From NCBI GenBank assembly GCA_951812285.1, contig OX638292.1, positions 1,097,008-1,161,007 of the forward strand: a stretch of DNA of 64,000 nucleotides, read 5' to 3'. Position 1 is the stretch's first letter; every line of letters begins with the position of its first letter. This document shows positions 10,788-19,254 of this stretch, in pieces. Made by a program: the position numbers and the translations under genes. The stretch comes from an uncultured Dehalococcoidia bacterium (GTDB lineage: Bacteria > Chloroflexota > Dehalococcoidia > Lucifugimonadales > UBA1127). Under the pieces are notes generated by a model. It did not search any database, had not been told where the DNA came from, and worked only from the letters and a program-made list of their open reading frames with translations.

Positions 10788-11328
10788 CCCAACGCCCACC
10801 CCCACCATAATCCCCGCCCCCACCGTCGTTCCCGCGAAAGCGGGAACCCAGGGCAGGGGCGGACGGGAGGGGCCGTCCCCCCTTCGCCCGTGCCATCACT
10901 CCTGAACCCCCCGCGCGCCGCCCCCAACCCTGACACCACCCCCTCGCGCAAAACCCACCGCCCCCGCTACCCTCACTCCATGACATACGCATCCAACCCC
11001 ATCCACCACACAGACCGGGCCCGCCCAACCACCGCAGCTCGCGAAAAAGCACACCAAAACTGCACCAAAACGCAGACTTTTGTAACTCGTAGGCGGCTCA
11101 TACAAGCTCGACACCCCCTGGGCGTGATCAATCGAGTCGTATCTGTAGAGGGCAGTTTCGTAGGGGACTCATTCTGCAGAACTTTACTTGGAGCGACTCG
11201 AATCGAATCGAATGAGGCCACCTGGACCCAGAGACCCCAACGGCCAACATTCCCCCACCCGATACTACAATTGCGCATATATGGCGGGACTGTGATAGAA
11301 TCCCCCAAACTCCTGGTAGGAGGACATA
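10788..11328 (+). other. Gene-free stretch with C-rich low complexity
   Basis: No convincing gene was seen. The first 200 bases are strongly C-rich and contain the inverted repeat at 10828-10847. From about 11050 the sequence becomes more AT-rich and includes a short tandem TCGAA-type repeat near 11198-11216. TAGAAT near 11294 could be a -10 element for the next gene, but no good -35 accompanies it. Confidence 0.5.
10828..10847. repeat. Perfect 8-bp inverted repeat with GAAA loop
   Basis: GTTCCCGC and GCGGGAAC flank a GAAA tetraloop. It has the look of dispersed palindromic (REP-like) repeats, but only one copy was noticed here, so its repetitive nature is unproven. No T-tract follows. Confidence 0.5.
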
Positions 11329-12303
11329 ATGCTGCCTGACATCTCCAAGGCAACGAACCCAAGGCGCCACCGCCGAGAGGGCCCCAACGCGGACACGGAA
11401 GGCGCCCAGGAGTTCCAGCGCCAGTACCCTATTGAAGCGCGGCGCTACAACTGGATCCAGAACCAGGTGCTGTGGCCCCTGCGCCACGCGGACGTCAACC
11501 CCATCAAGGTGGACCTGGGTACCCCCGAGGAGTTGACCGAGCACATCAAGAACTACGTCCTCGAGGTCGGCGCGGACGACGTCGGGATCGCGGATATGGA
11601 CCCCAACTTCGTGTTCCAGGACGCCGAAATGCCCGCCCACACCCGCGTCATCGCGTTCGGCGTCGCCATGAAGTACGACATGATGTCGGACATCGGCGCG
11701 AACTCCCAGCGTGAGGTGCACCGCGTCTACTTCAAGATGCTGGACATCGGCGTCCGCGTCGCCCAGTACATCGGCGCCTTCGGTTACAGCGCGACCGCCC
11801 ACCCCAACGGCGGCGAGCTCGCGCACATCCCCTTCTCCTACTTGGCCGGCCTCGGCGAGCTGGGCAAGCACGGCTCCCTGATTAGCCCGAAGTTCGGCTC
11901 CTCCTGGAGGCTGTCGCTGGTGTCGACCGACCTGCCTCTGCTGGTCGACGGCCCGCAGGACTACGGCATCGACGCCATGTGCGATCGCTGCAACGTCTGC
12001 ACCCGCTTCTGCCCGGGCGACGCCATCCACCCCGAGAAGAAGGAAGTGAACGGCGTCCTGCGGTTCCACGTCGACACCCCCGCCTGCGAGCCCTACTTCC
12101 AGCGCCTCTGGGGCTGCAAGATCTGCCTGATGGTCTGCCCCTTCAACGGCCGCAGCGTCTTCAAGGAGGGCTACCGCAACATCGCCAAGGACCTCGCGCA
12201 GGCCAAGGACTACAAGGGCTACCTGCCGATGCTGGCCGCAAACACACCCAACGCCGACAGCAACCTGGTCCTCTCCAAGTACATGAGCTCTGACGAGTCC
12301 TAG
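11329..12303 (+). CDS. Reductive-dehalogenase-like corrinoid/iron-sulfur protein without Tat signal
   Basis: A 324-residue protein with a reductive dehalogenase C-terminal half. LAGLGELGKHGSLISPKFG near residue 175 leads into STDLPL. CDRCNVCTRFCP (Cys-x2-Cys-x2-Cys-x3-Cys-Pro) and a second set, a Cys then CKICLMVCP, predict two 4Fe-4S clusters. The family removes halogens through a cobamide cofactor. There is no twin-arginine signal and no rdhB anchor gene nearby, so a cytoplasmic, non-respiratory role is more likely than organohalide respiration. The related QueG family (epoxyqueuosine reductase) is an alternative but fits the TDLPL context less well. A strong AGGAGG precedes ATG 11329. Confidence 0.78.
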   Translation: MLPDISKATNPRRHRREGPNADTEGAQEFQRQYPIEARRYNWIQNQVLWPLRHADVNPIKVDLGTPEELTEHIKNYVLEVGADDVGIADMDPNFVFQDAEMPAHTRVIAFGVAMKYDMMSDIGANSQREVHRVYFKMLDIGVRVAQYIGAFGYSATAHPNGGELAHIPFSYLAGLGELGKHGSLISPKFGSSWRLSLVSTDLPLLVDGPQDYGIDAMCDRCNVCTRFCPGDAIHPEKKEVNGVLRFHVDTPACEPYFQRLWGCKICLMVCPFNGRSVFKEGYRNIAKDLAQAKDYKGYLPMLAANTPNADSNLVLSKYMSSDES

Positions 12304-12324
12304 TTCGCTATCTCAGGCAACTGA

Positions 12325-12368
12325 GGTGGGGCAGCCTTGTGCCGCACTTGCGGCCGGGCTGCCCCACC
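12325..12368 (+). terminator. Terminator-like hairpin after the dehalogenase-like gene
   Basis: GGTGGGGCAGCC (12325-12336) and GGCTGCCCCACC (12357-12368) form a perfect 12-bp stem, with a smaller hairpin possible in the loop. The following TTCGTGTCT is only weakly T-rich. Confidence 0.6.
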
Positions 12369-12396
12369 TTCGTGTCTCCAAGGAGAGGACGCCAGC

Positions 12397-12816
12397 TTGA
12401 AGATCCCTCGCGTTCCCTTGGTGTCGGCGACGATAGCACATGCGTCCACATGGGCTATCGTCCTCTTCCTGCTGCTCGTGCCGGCCTACGAGGGCGAGTC
12501 CGTCGAGGCCACGCGCCCCGGCGAGGAGCCGGCGGAAGCCGTGCGGACTACGGAGACCTTTCTGGATGCCAACGGCCTCTACGGCCTGTTCGTCGTGCTG
12601 ACGCCGGTAGTGCTGACCGGCATTGCGGTGCTCGGCCAGTTTGTCTACCGCGAGCACGTGTTCCGGCGCATGGCCGCGATGTGGCTTCCCCTCATCGCAG
12701 TCCTGGCGCTCAGCTTCGCCGCGATATTCACCATCGGCGTGCTGTACGTGCCTGTGGCCATCGCGCTCTTCGTGGCAGCCCTTGCTGACCTCGCGCACCG
12801 GCCGGAGGAGGCGTGA
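12397..12816 (+). CDS. Hypothetical small integral membrane protein
   Basis: A 139-residue protein not assigned to a family. Hydrophobic segments are near residues 8-26, 57-77 and 90-130, the last long enough for two helices, so three to four membrane passes are likely. TTG 12397 is preferred because AAGGAGAGG lies eight bases upstream and the protein then begins MKIPRVPLVS. An upstream GTG would place part of the terminator hairpin inside the gene. It ends tail-to-tail with the glycosyltransferase without a gap. Confidence 0.65.
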   Translation: MKIPRVPLVSATIAHASTWAIVLFLLLVPAYEGESVEATRPGEEPAEAVRTTETFLDANGLYGLFVVLTPVVLTGIAVLGQFVYREHVFRRMAAMWLPLIAVLALSFAAIFTIGVLYVPVAIALFVAALADLAHRPEEA

Positions 12817-13536
12817 CTACCGTCCGCCCCAGTCCCGGCGGAATCGGAGCCGCCATGTGGCGCGGAATACCTCGAGGGTGGCCTGCGTCAGCCGCACCTT
12901 CGAGCCCTCGGGCTCATGCCGCCACGCAACCGGCGCTTCCGCCACCCGCAGCCCAAGCCGCCGGGCGGCGAGAAGCAGCTCCAGGTCCAGCGCCCACCCA
13001 GTCTCGGTCAGCAGCGGTAGCAGCGCGTCCAGCGCCTCGCGCCGAAGCGCCTTCGCGCCGCACTGCGGGTCGTGGACGCCGAGGCCAAGGAACCTGCGCG
13101 ACCACAACGGGGAGACGCCGCTGACCACGCGCCGCGCCCACGGCCTCGACTGCGGCTCCAGCGCCAGATCGTGCCTGCGCCAGCCTACGGCGATGTCGTG
13201 CTCGTCGAGGGCGTCCAGCAGCTTCCGCGTCTCGTCCGGCCCGACCATGTTGTCGGCGTCGACGAAGGCCACGCGGTCGCCTGCGGCCTCATGCAGTCCG
13301 GCGCGAACCGCCGCGCCCTTGCCCAGCACGGAGTCCTCGACGGTCCACCTGATGGCCGGGCACTCGGCGGCTGCCTCGTCCACCACGCGCTGCGTCTCGT
13401 CGGTGCACCCGTTGAGCGCCACGACGAGCTCCCAGCGGTCGCCGTAGTCGGCGTGGAAGGCAGCGGCGTAGGCACGGAGCGTAGGGCCAATGCGAGCTTC
13501 CTCGTTGTGGGCGGGAATGACGATGGAGAGGTCCAC
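12817..13536 (-). CDS. Family 2 glycosyltransferase (dolichyl-phosphate mannosyltransferase-like)
   Basis: A 239-residue GT-A fold enzyme expected to move a sugar from a nucleotide donor to a lipid carrier or other acceptor. VDLSIVIPAHNEE opens the nucleotide-binding fold, VLGKGAAVRAG follows, and FVDADN is the DxD-type metal site near residue 90. DPQCGAKALRR is typical of DPM1-like members. GTG 13536 (VDLS) is preferred over the TTG six codons earlier, as family members begin this way and GGGAGA is upstream. No transmembrane segments are seen. The acceptor is unknown. Confidence 0.85.
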   Translation of the reverse strand: MDLSIVIPAHNEEARIGPTLRAYAAAFHADYGDRWELVVALNGCTDETQRVVDEAAAECPAIRWTVEDSVLGKGAAVRAGLHEAAGDRVAFVDADNMVGPDETRKLLDALDEHDIAVGWRRHDLALEPQSRPWARRVVSGVSPLWSRRFLGLGVHDPQCGAKALRREALDALLPLLTETGWALDLELLLAARRLGLRVAEAPVAWRHEPEGSKVRLTQATLEVFRATWRLRFRRDWGGR

Positions 13537-13650
13537 GCGGCAGCATTCTCCCAAAGGGCGGGGTAATCTGGCCCTGTACGGCTATAATAGGGAAGGCTGG
13601 CCCCAGCGACAACCAAACAGGACTCTTCCAGAAAGAGCAAAGGAGGCGAT

Positions 13651-14637
13651 ATGCCGCAGGTCATGGTGACGGGCGCCGCCGGCTTCATCGGCAGCATTGT
13701 GGTGCAGGCGCTCCGGGACAGCGGCTACGACATCCTCGGCATCGACAACCTTGCAAGGGGCCACCGCGCCGCCATCGATGAGGGCATCACATTCTACCGC
13801 GTCAACGCCGGCGACTACGACGCTCTCGACCGCATCCTGCAGCAGTCGCCTGTTGACGCCGTTGTGCATCTTGCGGGTTATATTCAGGCCTCGGAGTCGA
13901 TGGCGGACCCCGGCCTCTACTACTCCAACAACGTCCGTGACGGCATCAGCCTGCTGGAGTGCATGCGCCGCAACGGCGTCACCAAGATGGTCTTCTCCTC
14001 CAGCGCCGCCGTGTACGGCGTCCCCCACAGCACACCGATCACGGAGGACCACGCCATCGCGCCGATCAGCCCCTACGGGCAGTCGAAGGCGTGGATGGAG
14101 TCCGTTCTGGAGTCCTACGCCAGGTCCCACGACCTGCAGACTGTGTCGCTCCGCTTCTTCAATGCCGCAGGGGCCGTCGGCCGGCTTGGGGAGGACCACC
14201 GGCCGGAAACCCACCTCATCCCCAACGCCATCCGCGTGGCGCTCAGGGTGGACCCGGAGCTGGCCCTCTTCGGCGACGACTACCCGACGCCCGACGGCAC
14301 CGCCATCCGCGACTACGTCCACGTCGCCGACATAGCGCGAGCACACGTCCTGTGCCTCGAGGCGCTCGGGGAGCTGCCGTCGCTTGCGTACAACGTCGGC
14401 ACGGGCAGGGGTTACTCAAACAAGGAGGTGGTGGACATGGTCGAGCGCGTCTCGCTGGAGTCCATCCCGACGCGCATCGAGCCGCGCCGCCCGGGCGACC
14501 CGCCGGAGCTCGTCGCCGACGCGACGGCCCTGCAGACCGACCTCGGCTGGACGCCGCAAATGTCGGCCCTCGACCAGATCGTCAAGGACGCCTTCCGCTG
14601 GCACCGCGACCACGAGCGAGGGTACCCGGGGAGTTAG
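13651..14637 (+). CDS. galE: NAD-dependent UDP-glucose 4-epimerase-like protein (extended SDR)
   Basis: A 328-residue extended short-chain dehydrogenase. The Rossmann motif GAAGFIGS is at residues 8-15, HLAGYIQASES follows, SSSAAVYG lies near residue 120 and YGQSKAWME supplies the catalytic Tyr and Lys. RFFNAAGA and RDYVHVADIARAH are diagnostic of UDP-glucose 4-epimerases, which interconvert UDP-glucose and UDP-galactose. AAAGGAGG precedes ATG 13651, and TATAAT at 13583-13588 may be its -10. Exact sugar specificity cannot be read from sequence. The adjacent glycosyltransferase suggests surface glycan work. Confidence 0.88.
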   Translation: MPQVMVTGAAGFIGSIVVQALRDSGYDILGIDNLARGHRAAIDEGITFYRVNAGDYDALDRILQQSPVDAVVHLAGYIQASESMADPGLYYSNNVRDGISLLECMRRNGVTKMVFSSSAAVYGVPHSTPITEDHAIAPISPYGQSKAWMESVLESYARSHDLQTVSLRFFNAAGAVGRLGEDHRPETHLIPNAIRVALRVDPELALFGDDYPTPDGTAIRDYVHVADIARAHVLCLEALGELPSLAYNVGTGRGYSNKEVVDMVERVSLESIPTRIEPRRPGDPPELVADATALQTDLGWTPQMSALDQIVKDAFRWHRDHERGYPGS

Positions 14638-14893
14638 CGTGGCCCGCCAAAGCTGCCGCTTCTTGCTTCCCCCCTCTTGACGGCGGGTGTAAGATTGGAA
14701 CTCACTTGCACTTTCAATCGTCACATAGAACATAGGGCTCCGGGCGGAGCGTCCCGAAATTGAGGGCGCGCGCCGCCACCCGGAGTTTCGACAGTAATCG
14801 TACACATCGTGTGGCTCTGGCCTCCGGCAAGGGCATTCGGTAGCGATTCCAGATCAGTGACCGTAGCCGAATTCGTCCATTGCGGAGGTCCTG
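14638..14893 (+). other. Gene-free stretch upstream of a small ORF
   Basis: About 250 bases of mixed composition with no gene, clear terminator or promoter. It ends in a GGAGG site that belongs to the small ORF at 14894. Confidence 0.4.
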
Positions 14894-15040
14894 ATGCAGT
14901 ACTTGGAAGTCATCCGGAATACGGACACCTTTGACTTACAGCGCAGGGAGATCATAGAGGACGCTATTCGCCTGGCCGTCATGCTCTACCGGTCCAACAA
15001 CCTGCCCAAGTGGTTCAAGACCGCGCAAGACCGCGACTAG
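14894..15040 (+). CDS. Small hypothetical protein (48 residues)
   Basis: ATG 14894 is preceded by GGAGG six bases upstream. The frame runs 48 codons to TAG 15038-15040. The peptide starts MQYLEVIRNTD, is charged and looks helical (REIIEDAIRLAVMLY), then ends in NNLPKWFKTAQDRD. No family is recognised. Support is the ribosome-binding site and protein-like composition only. It precedes the RNase II-type gene by 141 bases. Confidence 0.5.
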   Translation: MQYLEVIRNTDTFDLQRREIIEDAIRLAVMLYRSNNLPKWFKTAQDRD

Positions 15041-15181
15041 CGCCCCACGCCCTCGACACAGCGCGGCCCAGGCGTCGCGCTGTTCTCTTTTCCCTCGCCA
15101 CCCCCTCCGGGAAAGTCGGGTACCATGGACAGGTGACCGGCGACGGCCCTCCTCGGGGCGGCAGTCCCTCCAAAGGAGCCC

Positions 15182-17152
15182 ATGACCACACCGCATATCG
15201 CGCTCGTCCGCAAGAGCGGGCGCTTCATCCTCGCCCTTGTCCGCATCGCCGCCGACAACCGGCTGTGGGCCACCGCCTCCGACGGCAAGCCCTTCCGCAT
15301 GAGCCCGCAACAGCTCGTATGGGAGACCGCCATCACCGTCGCCGACAGCGACCTCCCCGCATGGCTCGCAGAAGCCGAACGCCTCTCCGCCAGTCTCGAC
15401 GCCGCCGAGGCCTGGGACCTCGTCGTCGAGGACGTGCCCGGCCTCTCGCTGGAGGACCTCGTCGGTCTAGTGTGCGAGCCGCCCTTCACCGACATACAGC
15501 AGGCCGCGCTCCTCCTCGGCATCTTCACTGCCGACGTGCAGCGCTTCACCCCGGAACCGCCGTCGCTACTCCCCCGCTCCCGCGACGACGTCGAGCGTCA
15601 GCTTGCGCGACGGGAGGAGCGTCAGCAGTCCGCTGCGGAAGAGACGCAGTTCACGGCGTGGCTCGCCGGGGACTCGGAGTCCGAGCTGACTGGTCGCCAA
15701 CAGCAGTGGCTTGAGACCCTCGTGCAGTTCGTGGAAGAGGGTGATACCTCCACCGCGGCCCGCGCCGCCAAGGGATGGCTGCGGCCGCTCGCCGGTGGAC
15801 CCGACCAGCGGCAAACCGCCTTTGATCTGCTCGTGGCGCGCGGGGTCCTGGACGCCGACGAGTTCCTCACCCTGCGACGCCTCCGTCAACCGACGTCGTT
15901 TACGGATGAAGAGCTGGCCGCCGCGAAGTCGGAAACCCTCGCGGGCCCGGACGTAGACAAGGGCAGGCACGACCTGACGCACCTGGACGTCTTCACCATC
16001 GATGAGGCCAGCACAGTAGACATCGACGACGGCTTGTCGCTGCGCGAGACCGAGGACGGCTACGAGGTTGGCGTACACATCGTGGACGCCGCGGCGCTCG
16101 TGCCGGTTGGCGGCACGCTGGACGATGCCGCGCGGGACCGCATGACGAGCCTCTACTTGCCCGAGGGCACGCTCCACATGCTCCCCCGCTCCCTCTCCGA
16201 GGAACGCGGCAGCCTCTCGGCGGGCAGCGACCGCCGTGCGGTGTCCCTGCTGACGCAGTGGAACCGCGAGCGCCAGCTACAGGGATGGGACCTCTGCCGG
16301 TCCACCGTGCGCAGCCGCAGGCGCTACACGTACTTCGAGGCCGACGACGCCCTAACTTCAGACACGGGCGAGGCGGGCGAAGGTTTGCGAGAGTTGCAGG
16401 CTATCGCGCAGTCGCTGCGGGCGGTGCGCCTTGAGGCGGGCGCGTTGGAGATGGAACGCCCGGAGGTCAAGGTTACGGTCGACGCTGAACGGAACGTGAC
16501 CGTGACCGTCACGCCCGTGCCCACGCCGGCGCGGCGCATGGTGGCGGAGTTCATGGTGCTCGCCAACCGGCTCTTCGGCGAGCGGCTGCGGGACTGCGGC
16601 GTGCCGGCGATCTACCGCACGCAGGAACCGGTGTCGCTGGAGGACGTGCCTGACACCAGCGTCGATGCCGTGCGCCAGTACCACATCCTGCGGCAGATCC
16701 GCCCGGCGCGCCTTACCACCACTCCCGCCCCCCACGCGCTCATCGGCGTCGAGCCCTACGTGCAGGCGACGTCACCCCTCCGCCGCTACCTTGACCTCGT
16801 GGTGCAACGGCAGTTGGCGGCTGAGCTGTCCGGCGAGGAACCGCCCTACGCGCTCGATGACCTGAAGTCGTTCATCGGCGAGGCCGACGCCACGCTCCGC
16901 GATCTCAACCGCGCCGAGGACGAACGCAAACGCCACTGGATGTTCAGGCACCTGGAAGGCCGCATTGGGGAAGCGTTTCCGGCCGTCGTGCTGGACGTGC
17001 GCGAACGGCAGAGCGTCGTGGAGTTGGAGACATTCCTCATTCGCAGCAACGTCTACCTGCCACCCTCGACGGTCCCGGGACAGACGGTGCGGCTGGAACT
17101 GCAGGTAGTGGACACCTGGCACGGGCAGGCAAGGTGGCGACACGCGGGATGA
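15182..17152 (+). CDS. RNase II/RNase R family exoribonuclease (RNB domain)
   Basis: A 656-residue 3'-5' exoribonuclease that degrades single-stranded RNA. The RNB domain begins around residue 270 with FTIDEASTVDIDDG, whose Asp residues bind catalytic Mg2+. It includes YLPEGTLHMLPRSLSEE and ends with ATSPLRRYLDLVVQRQL. The N-terminal 250 residues are divergent and resemble the winged-helix layout of cyanobacterial and plastid RNase II-type enzymes more than the two cold-shock domains of E. coli RNase R. A short S1-like tail ends the protein. AAAGGAG lies very close to ATG 15182. Confidence 0.88.
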   Translation: MTTPHIALVRKSGRFILALVRIAADNRLWATASDGKPFRMSPQQLVWETAITVADSDLPAWLAEAERLSASLDAAEAWDLVVEDVPGLSLEDLVGLVCEPPFTDIQQAALLLGIFTADVQRFTPEPPSLLPRSRDDVERQLARREERQQSAAEETQFTAWLAGDSESELTGRQQQWLETLVQFVEEGDTSTAARAAKGWLRPLAGGPDQRQTAFDLLVARGVLDADEFLTLRRLRQPTSFTDEELAAAKSETLAGPDVDKGRHDLTHLDVFTIDEASTVDIDDGLSLRETEDGYEVGVHIVDAAALVPVGGTLDDAARDRMTSLYLPEGTLHMLPRSLSEERGSLSAGSDRRAVSLLTQWNRERQLQGWDLCRSTVRSRRRYTYFEADDALTSDTGEAGEGLRELQAIAQSLRAVRLEAGALEMERPEVKVTVDAERNVTVTVTPVPTPARRMVAEFMVLANRLFGERLRDCGVPAIYRTQEPVSLEDVPDTSVDAVRQYHILRQIRPARLTTTPAPHALIGVEPYVQATSPLRRYLDLVVQRQLAAELSGEEPPYALDDLKSFIGEADATLRDLNRAEDERKRHWMFRHLEGRIGEAFPAVVLDVRERQSVVELETFLIRSNVYLPPSTVPGQTVRLELQVVDTWHGQARWRHAG

Positions 17153-17161
17153 CGCCGGGGT

Positions 17162-17485
17162 CTACGTCAATGTCCCGTGCACCGCGAGCCACACGCACGG
17201 CGGCTCTGCGCTTGTCGAGGCAACGCGATGGCGGGTGTGCGCTGGGATGAGGACATGGTCGCCCGCATTCAACGCCAAGAGTGAGTTGTCAGCATATTGC
17301 AAGACTGCCTCGCCCTGAATGAGCGCAACCCACTCGTCGCGGTCCTGATCGTACCACTCACCTTCAGGGGTCGACTGCCCACTGGACACGATGCGCTCGA
17401 TCTTCACGCCGGCGTCGGGAATCAGGTCGGAGAACAGCTCCTCCGGAGGCAGCTGATGCGGTAGATCGTAGAGGTTGAATGACAT
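17162..17485 (-). CDS. Cupin-domain protein
   Basis: A 107-residue single-domain cupin. EWVALIQGEAVLQYAD and the second motif AGDHVLIPAHTRHRV provide the conserved Gly and His positions of the double-stranded beta-helix that usually binds one metal ion. Small cupins of this kind are often called mannose-6-phosphate isomerase-like or ethanolamine-utilisation-like, but the substrate cannot be told. It lies 43 bases downstream of the DUF3179 gene on the same strand and may be cotranscribed. Confidence 0.8.
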   Translation of the reverse strand: MSFNLYDLPHQLPPEELFSDLIPDAGVKIERIVSSGQSTPEGEWYDQDRDEWVALIQGEAVLQYADNSLLALNAGDHVLIPAHTRHRVASTSAEPPCVWLAVHGTLT

Positions 17486-17528
17486 AACAGCCTCCGTAGA
17501 CGGACGTGTGCTTGACGCTTGCCTGGGA

Positions 17529-18860
17529 CTATGCCCCGTATACCGTCGTGTAGGGCTTGAAGACGGCCCACGCGAACCAGAAGTGGGTCCCGTGCACCAC
17601 CGGCTCCAGCCGCTTTCCCCCCAGCGGCCCGTCGACGGCCAGGCCGAGCAGCGTCCATCTGCTCCCAGTCTCCTCGTCGATGAAGTACTCGTCGACGGCG
17701 GTGAAGGTCAGCGGCATGCCGTCGACCTCGGGCCGGTACACGGCCGCCGCGCCGACGTCCCGGCCGTCAGCGACCCTCGCGTCGTCCAGCGCGGAGTTGG
17801 CCCCGAACTGGAAGAGCACGACCAGGTCCCGCCCGCCTACGGTGTGGTGTACGACGGGCTCATTCTCCAGCTCGGTCAGCGGGAAGGCGATTGCCTCGAT
17901 GCCCTCCTGCACCACGACGACGCGGTCCAGCGGACGCAGTCGTTTGTCCGGCTCGCCGAAGAACAGGAAGGGGTTTTGGCGGTCATAGAGTTCGTACGGG
18001 TTGCGACCGTACTGGCGGCTGTAGCCAGTGTCCCGCGAGAGCACGCGTCCGTCAGGGTAGGCCTCCTTGAAGTCCTCCCACGACACGAGGAATGACGGCA
18101 GGATTGTCAGCCTCTCGCCCAGCAGTTCGCCGATGATGGCTTCGCCCACAATCTGCTGCCACCACGACTCCGTCTGCCGGTCGTACATGATCATGTCGCT
18201 GTGCCGCAGCACGCCCGACACGCCAAAGTCCAGTGTCCGGTCGCCGAGGCGCCGGTCGAAGGTTATTGCCGAGTTGCAGAGCGGGCAGTACGTCACGGCC
18301 ACCGGCACGTCGCCGAATGAGTCGTTGACGATCTCATGCCAGATCAGGATCGCAAGCGGATACGCGCGTACCTCGCCGCCAACGTCGACCACGTGCACCT
18401 GCTCCTGTTCGCCGAGCCACTTGTCGCCGGCGGCAATGTCCTCGAATACCGGCTCGTCGATGGCCGGGATGCCATCTTTGCCAGGCCCGCCGGAGAATAT
18501 CTCACTCAGCGGTATGGACCGCTTGCTGAAGTCCGTCTGCCACCCGCTGGTGCTGAAGCGAGCGTTCTTGAGCTCCTCATCGCTGCCGAAGTCCGGCGTC
18601 GGCGTCACGGTCGGCCACGGCGTTTCGCCGGGAACGAGGGTCGCCGAGGGTGCGGGGTCGGACGACGCAGTCGACGATTGGGAGGACTCACCGGAATCCG
18701 GCCGCGCTGCCCCCGAACCGGCCTCTGCGCATGCGGCAGCAACCACGGCGAGGATGGTCAGCAGCAGGAGCCATCGCAGGGTGAAGCCGGCGGAGCGGCG
18801 AAAGAAAGAGGCGGGTCGTCGAGTCCTGGCATGGTCGGCAAACGTTTTCACGTACACCAC
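17529..18860 (-). CDS. DUF3179 domain lipoprotein
   Basis: A 443-residue exported protein. A hydrophobic segment (LRWLLLLTILAVVAAAC) ends in a lipobox-like AAAC near residue 44, followed by a Ser/Pro-rich linker, so it is probably tethered to the outer face of the membrane. The rest is a DUF3179 domain, shown by PAIDEPVFED, YPLAILIWHEIVND and VTYCPLCNSAI with its Cys pair. The function of DUF3179 is not known. The GTG start at 18860 is uncertain; the first residues before the signal segment look long and basic. Confidence 0.82.
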   Translation of the reverse strand: MVYVKTFADHARTRRPASFFRRSAGFTLRWLLLLTILAVVAAACAEAGSGAARPDSGESSQSSTASSDPAPSATLVPGETPWPTVTPTPDFGSDEELKNARFSTSGWQTDFSKRSIPLSEIFSGGPGKDGIPAIDEPVFEDIAAGDKWLGEQEQVHVVDVGGEVRAYPLAILIWHEIVNDSFGDVPVAVTYCPLCNSAITFDRRLGDRTLDFGVSGVLRHSDMIMYDRQTESWWQQIVGEAIIGELLGERLTILPSFLVSWEDFKEAYPDGRVLSRDTGYSRQYGRNPYELYDRQNPFLFFGEPDKRLRPLDRVVVVQEGIEAIAFPLTELENEPVVHHTVGGRDLVVLFQFGANSALDDARVADGRDVGAAAVYRPEVDGMPLTFTAVDEYFIDEETGSRWTLLGLAVDGPLGGKRLEPVVHGTHFWFAWAVFKPYTTVYGA

Positions 18861-18910
18861 TCAGAGGCGGTTTGCAGTCAGGGCTGTATTTCCAGCATAA
18901 CCCATGCGTG

Positions 18911-18939
18911 TTGACGATGGCGAACGCTTTCGCTACCAT
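18911..18939 (+). promoter_or_regulatory. Promoter of the tRNA-tuf cluster
   Basis: TTGACG (18911-18916), 17 bases, then TACCAT (18934-18939). Transcription would start about 40 bases before the first tRNA. Confidence 0.65.
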
Positions 18940-18985
18940 CAATTAGGTTGTGCAGCAGTGTGGGCCCATAGGGAGCCTCTTCCGT

Positions 18986-19057
18986 GCCCCAGTGGCGCAA
19001 TGGTAGCGCAGGCGACCTGTAATCGCCAGGTTATCGGTTCGAATCCGGTCTGGGGCT
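18986..19057 (+). tRNA. tRNA-Thr (UGU), with C at position 33
   Basis: All four arms pair. The acceptor is GCCCCAG/CTGGGGC, the D stem GCGC/GCGC, the anticodon stem GGCGA/TCGCC and the T stem ATCGG/CCGGT. The seven-base anticodon loop is CCTGTAA, giving anticodon TGT (Thr, ACA). Position 33 is C where U is almost universal. The discriminator is T, as in the tRNA-Thr(GGU) downstream. No CCA is encoded. The order Thr(UGU)-Tyr(GUA)-Thr(GGU)-tuf matches the classic tufB tRNA cluster. Confidence 0.9.
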
Positions 19058-19102
19058 GAGCCAATGCCACTCCACCCGAGGCTGGCTGTGCCTTGCGCAG
19101 GC

Positions 19103-19131
19103 TTGGCGATGGGTACCCGCGATGCTACACT
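19103..19131 (+). promoter_or_regulatory. Possible internal promoter before tRNA-Tyr
   Basis: TTGGCG (19103-19108), 17 bases, then TACACT (19126-19131), just upstream of tRNA-Tyr. Confidence 0.5.
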
Positions 19132-19142
19132 GATAGCCTCTG

Positions 19143-19227
19143 GGAGGGATGGCGGAGCGGCCAATCGCACCAGACTGTAAATCTGGCGCCCGGAAGGGCT
19201 TCGTAGGTTCGAATCCTACTCCCTCCA
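19143..19227 (+). tRNA. tRNA-Tyr (GUA)
   Basis: The acceptor stem GGAGGGA pairs with TCCCTCC and the discriminator is A. The anticodon loop is CTGTAAA (anticodon GTA). A long type-II variable arm (GCGCCCGGAAGGGCTTC region) is present as expected for bacterial tRNA-Tyr. The length is 85 bases. Confidence 0.95.
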
Positions 19228-19254
19228 GTCCAATTGCAAGGGAAACAAAGGCGG

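Noticed and set aside
18986-19057. tRNA-Tyr reading of the first tRNA (GTA inside the loop)
   Set aside because: Shifting the loop to give GTA destroys anticodon-stem pairing, the long variable arm of tRNA-Tyr is absent, and a proper tRNA-Tyr follows.
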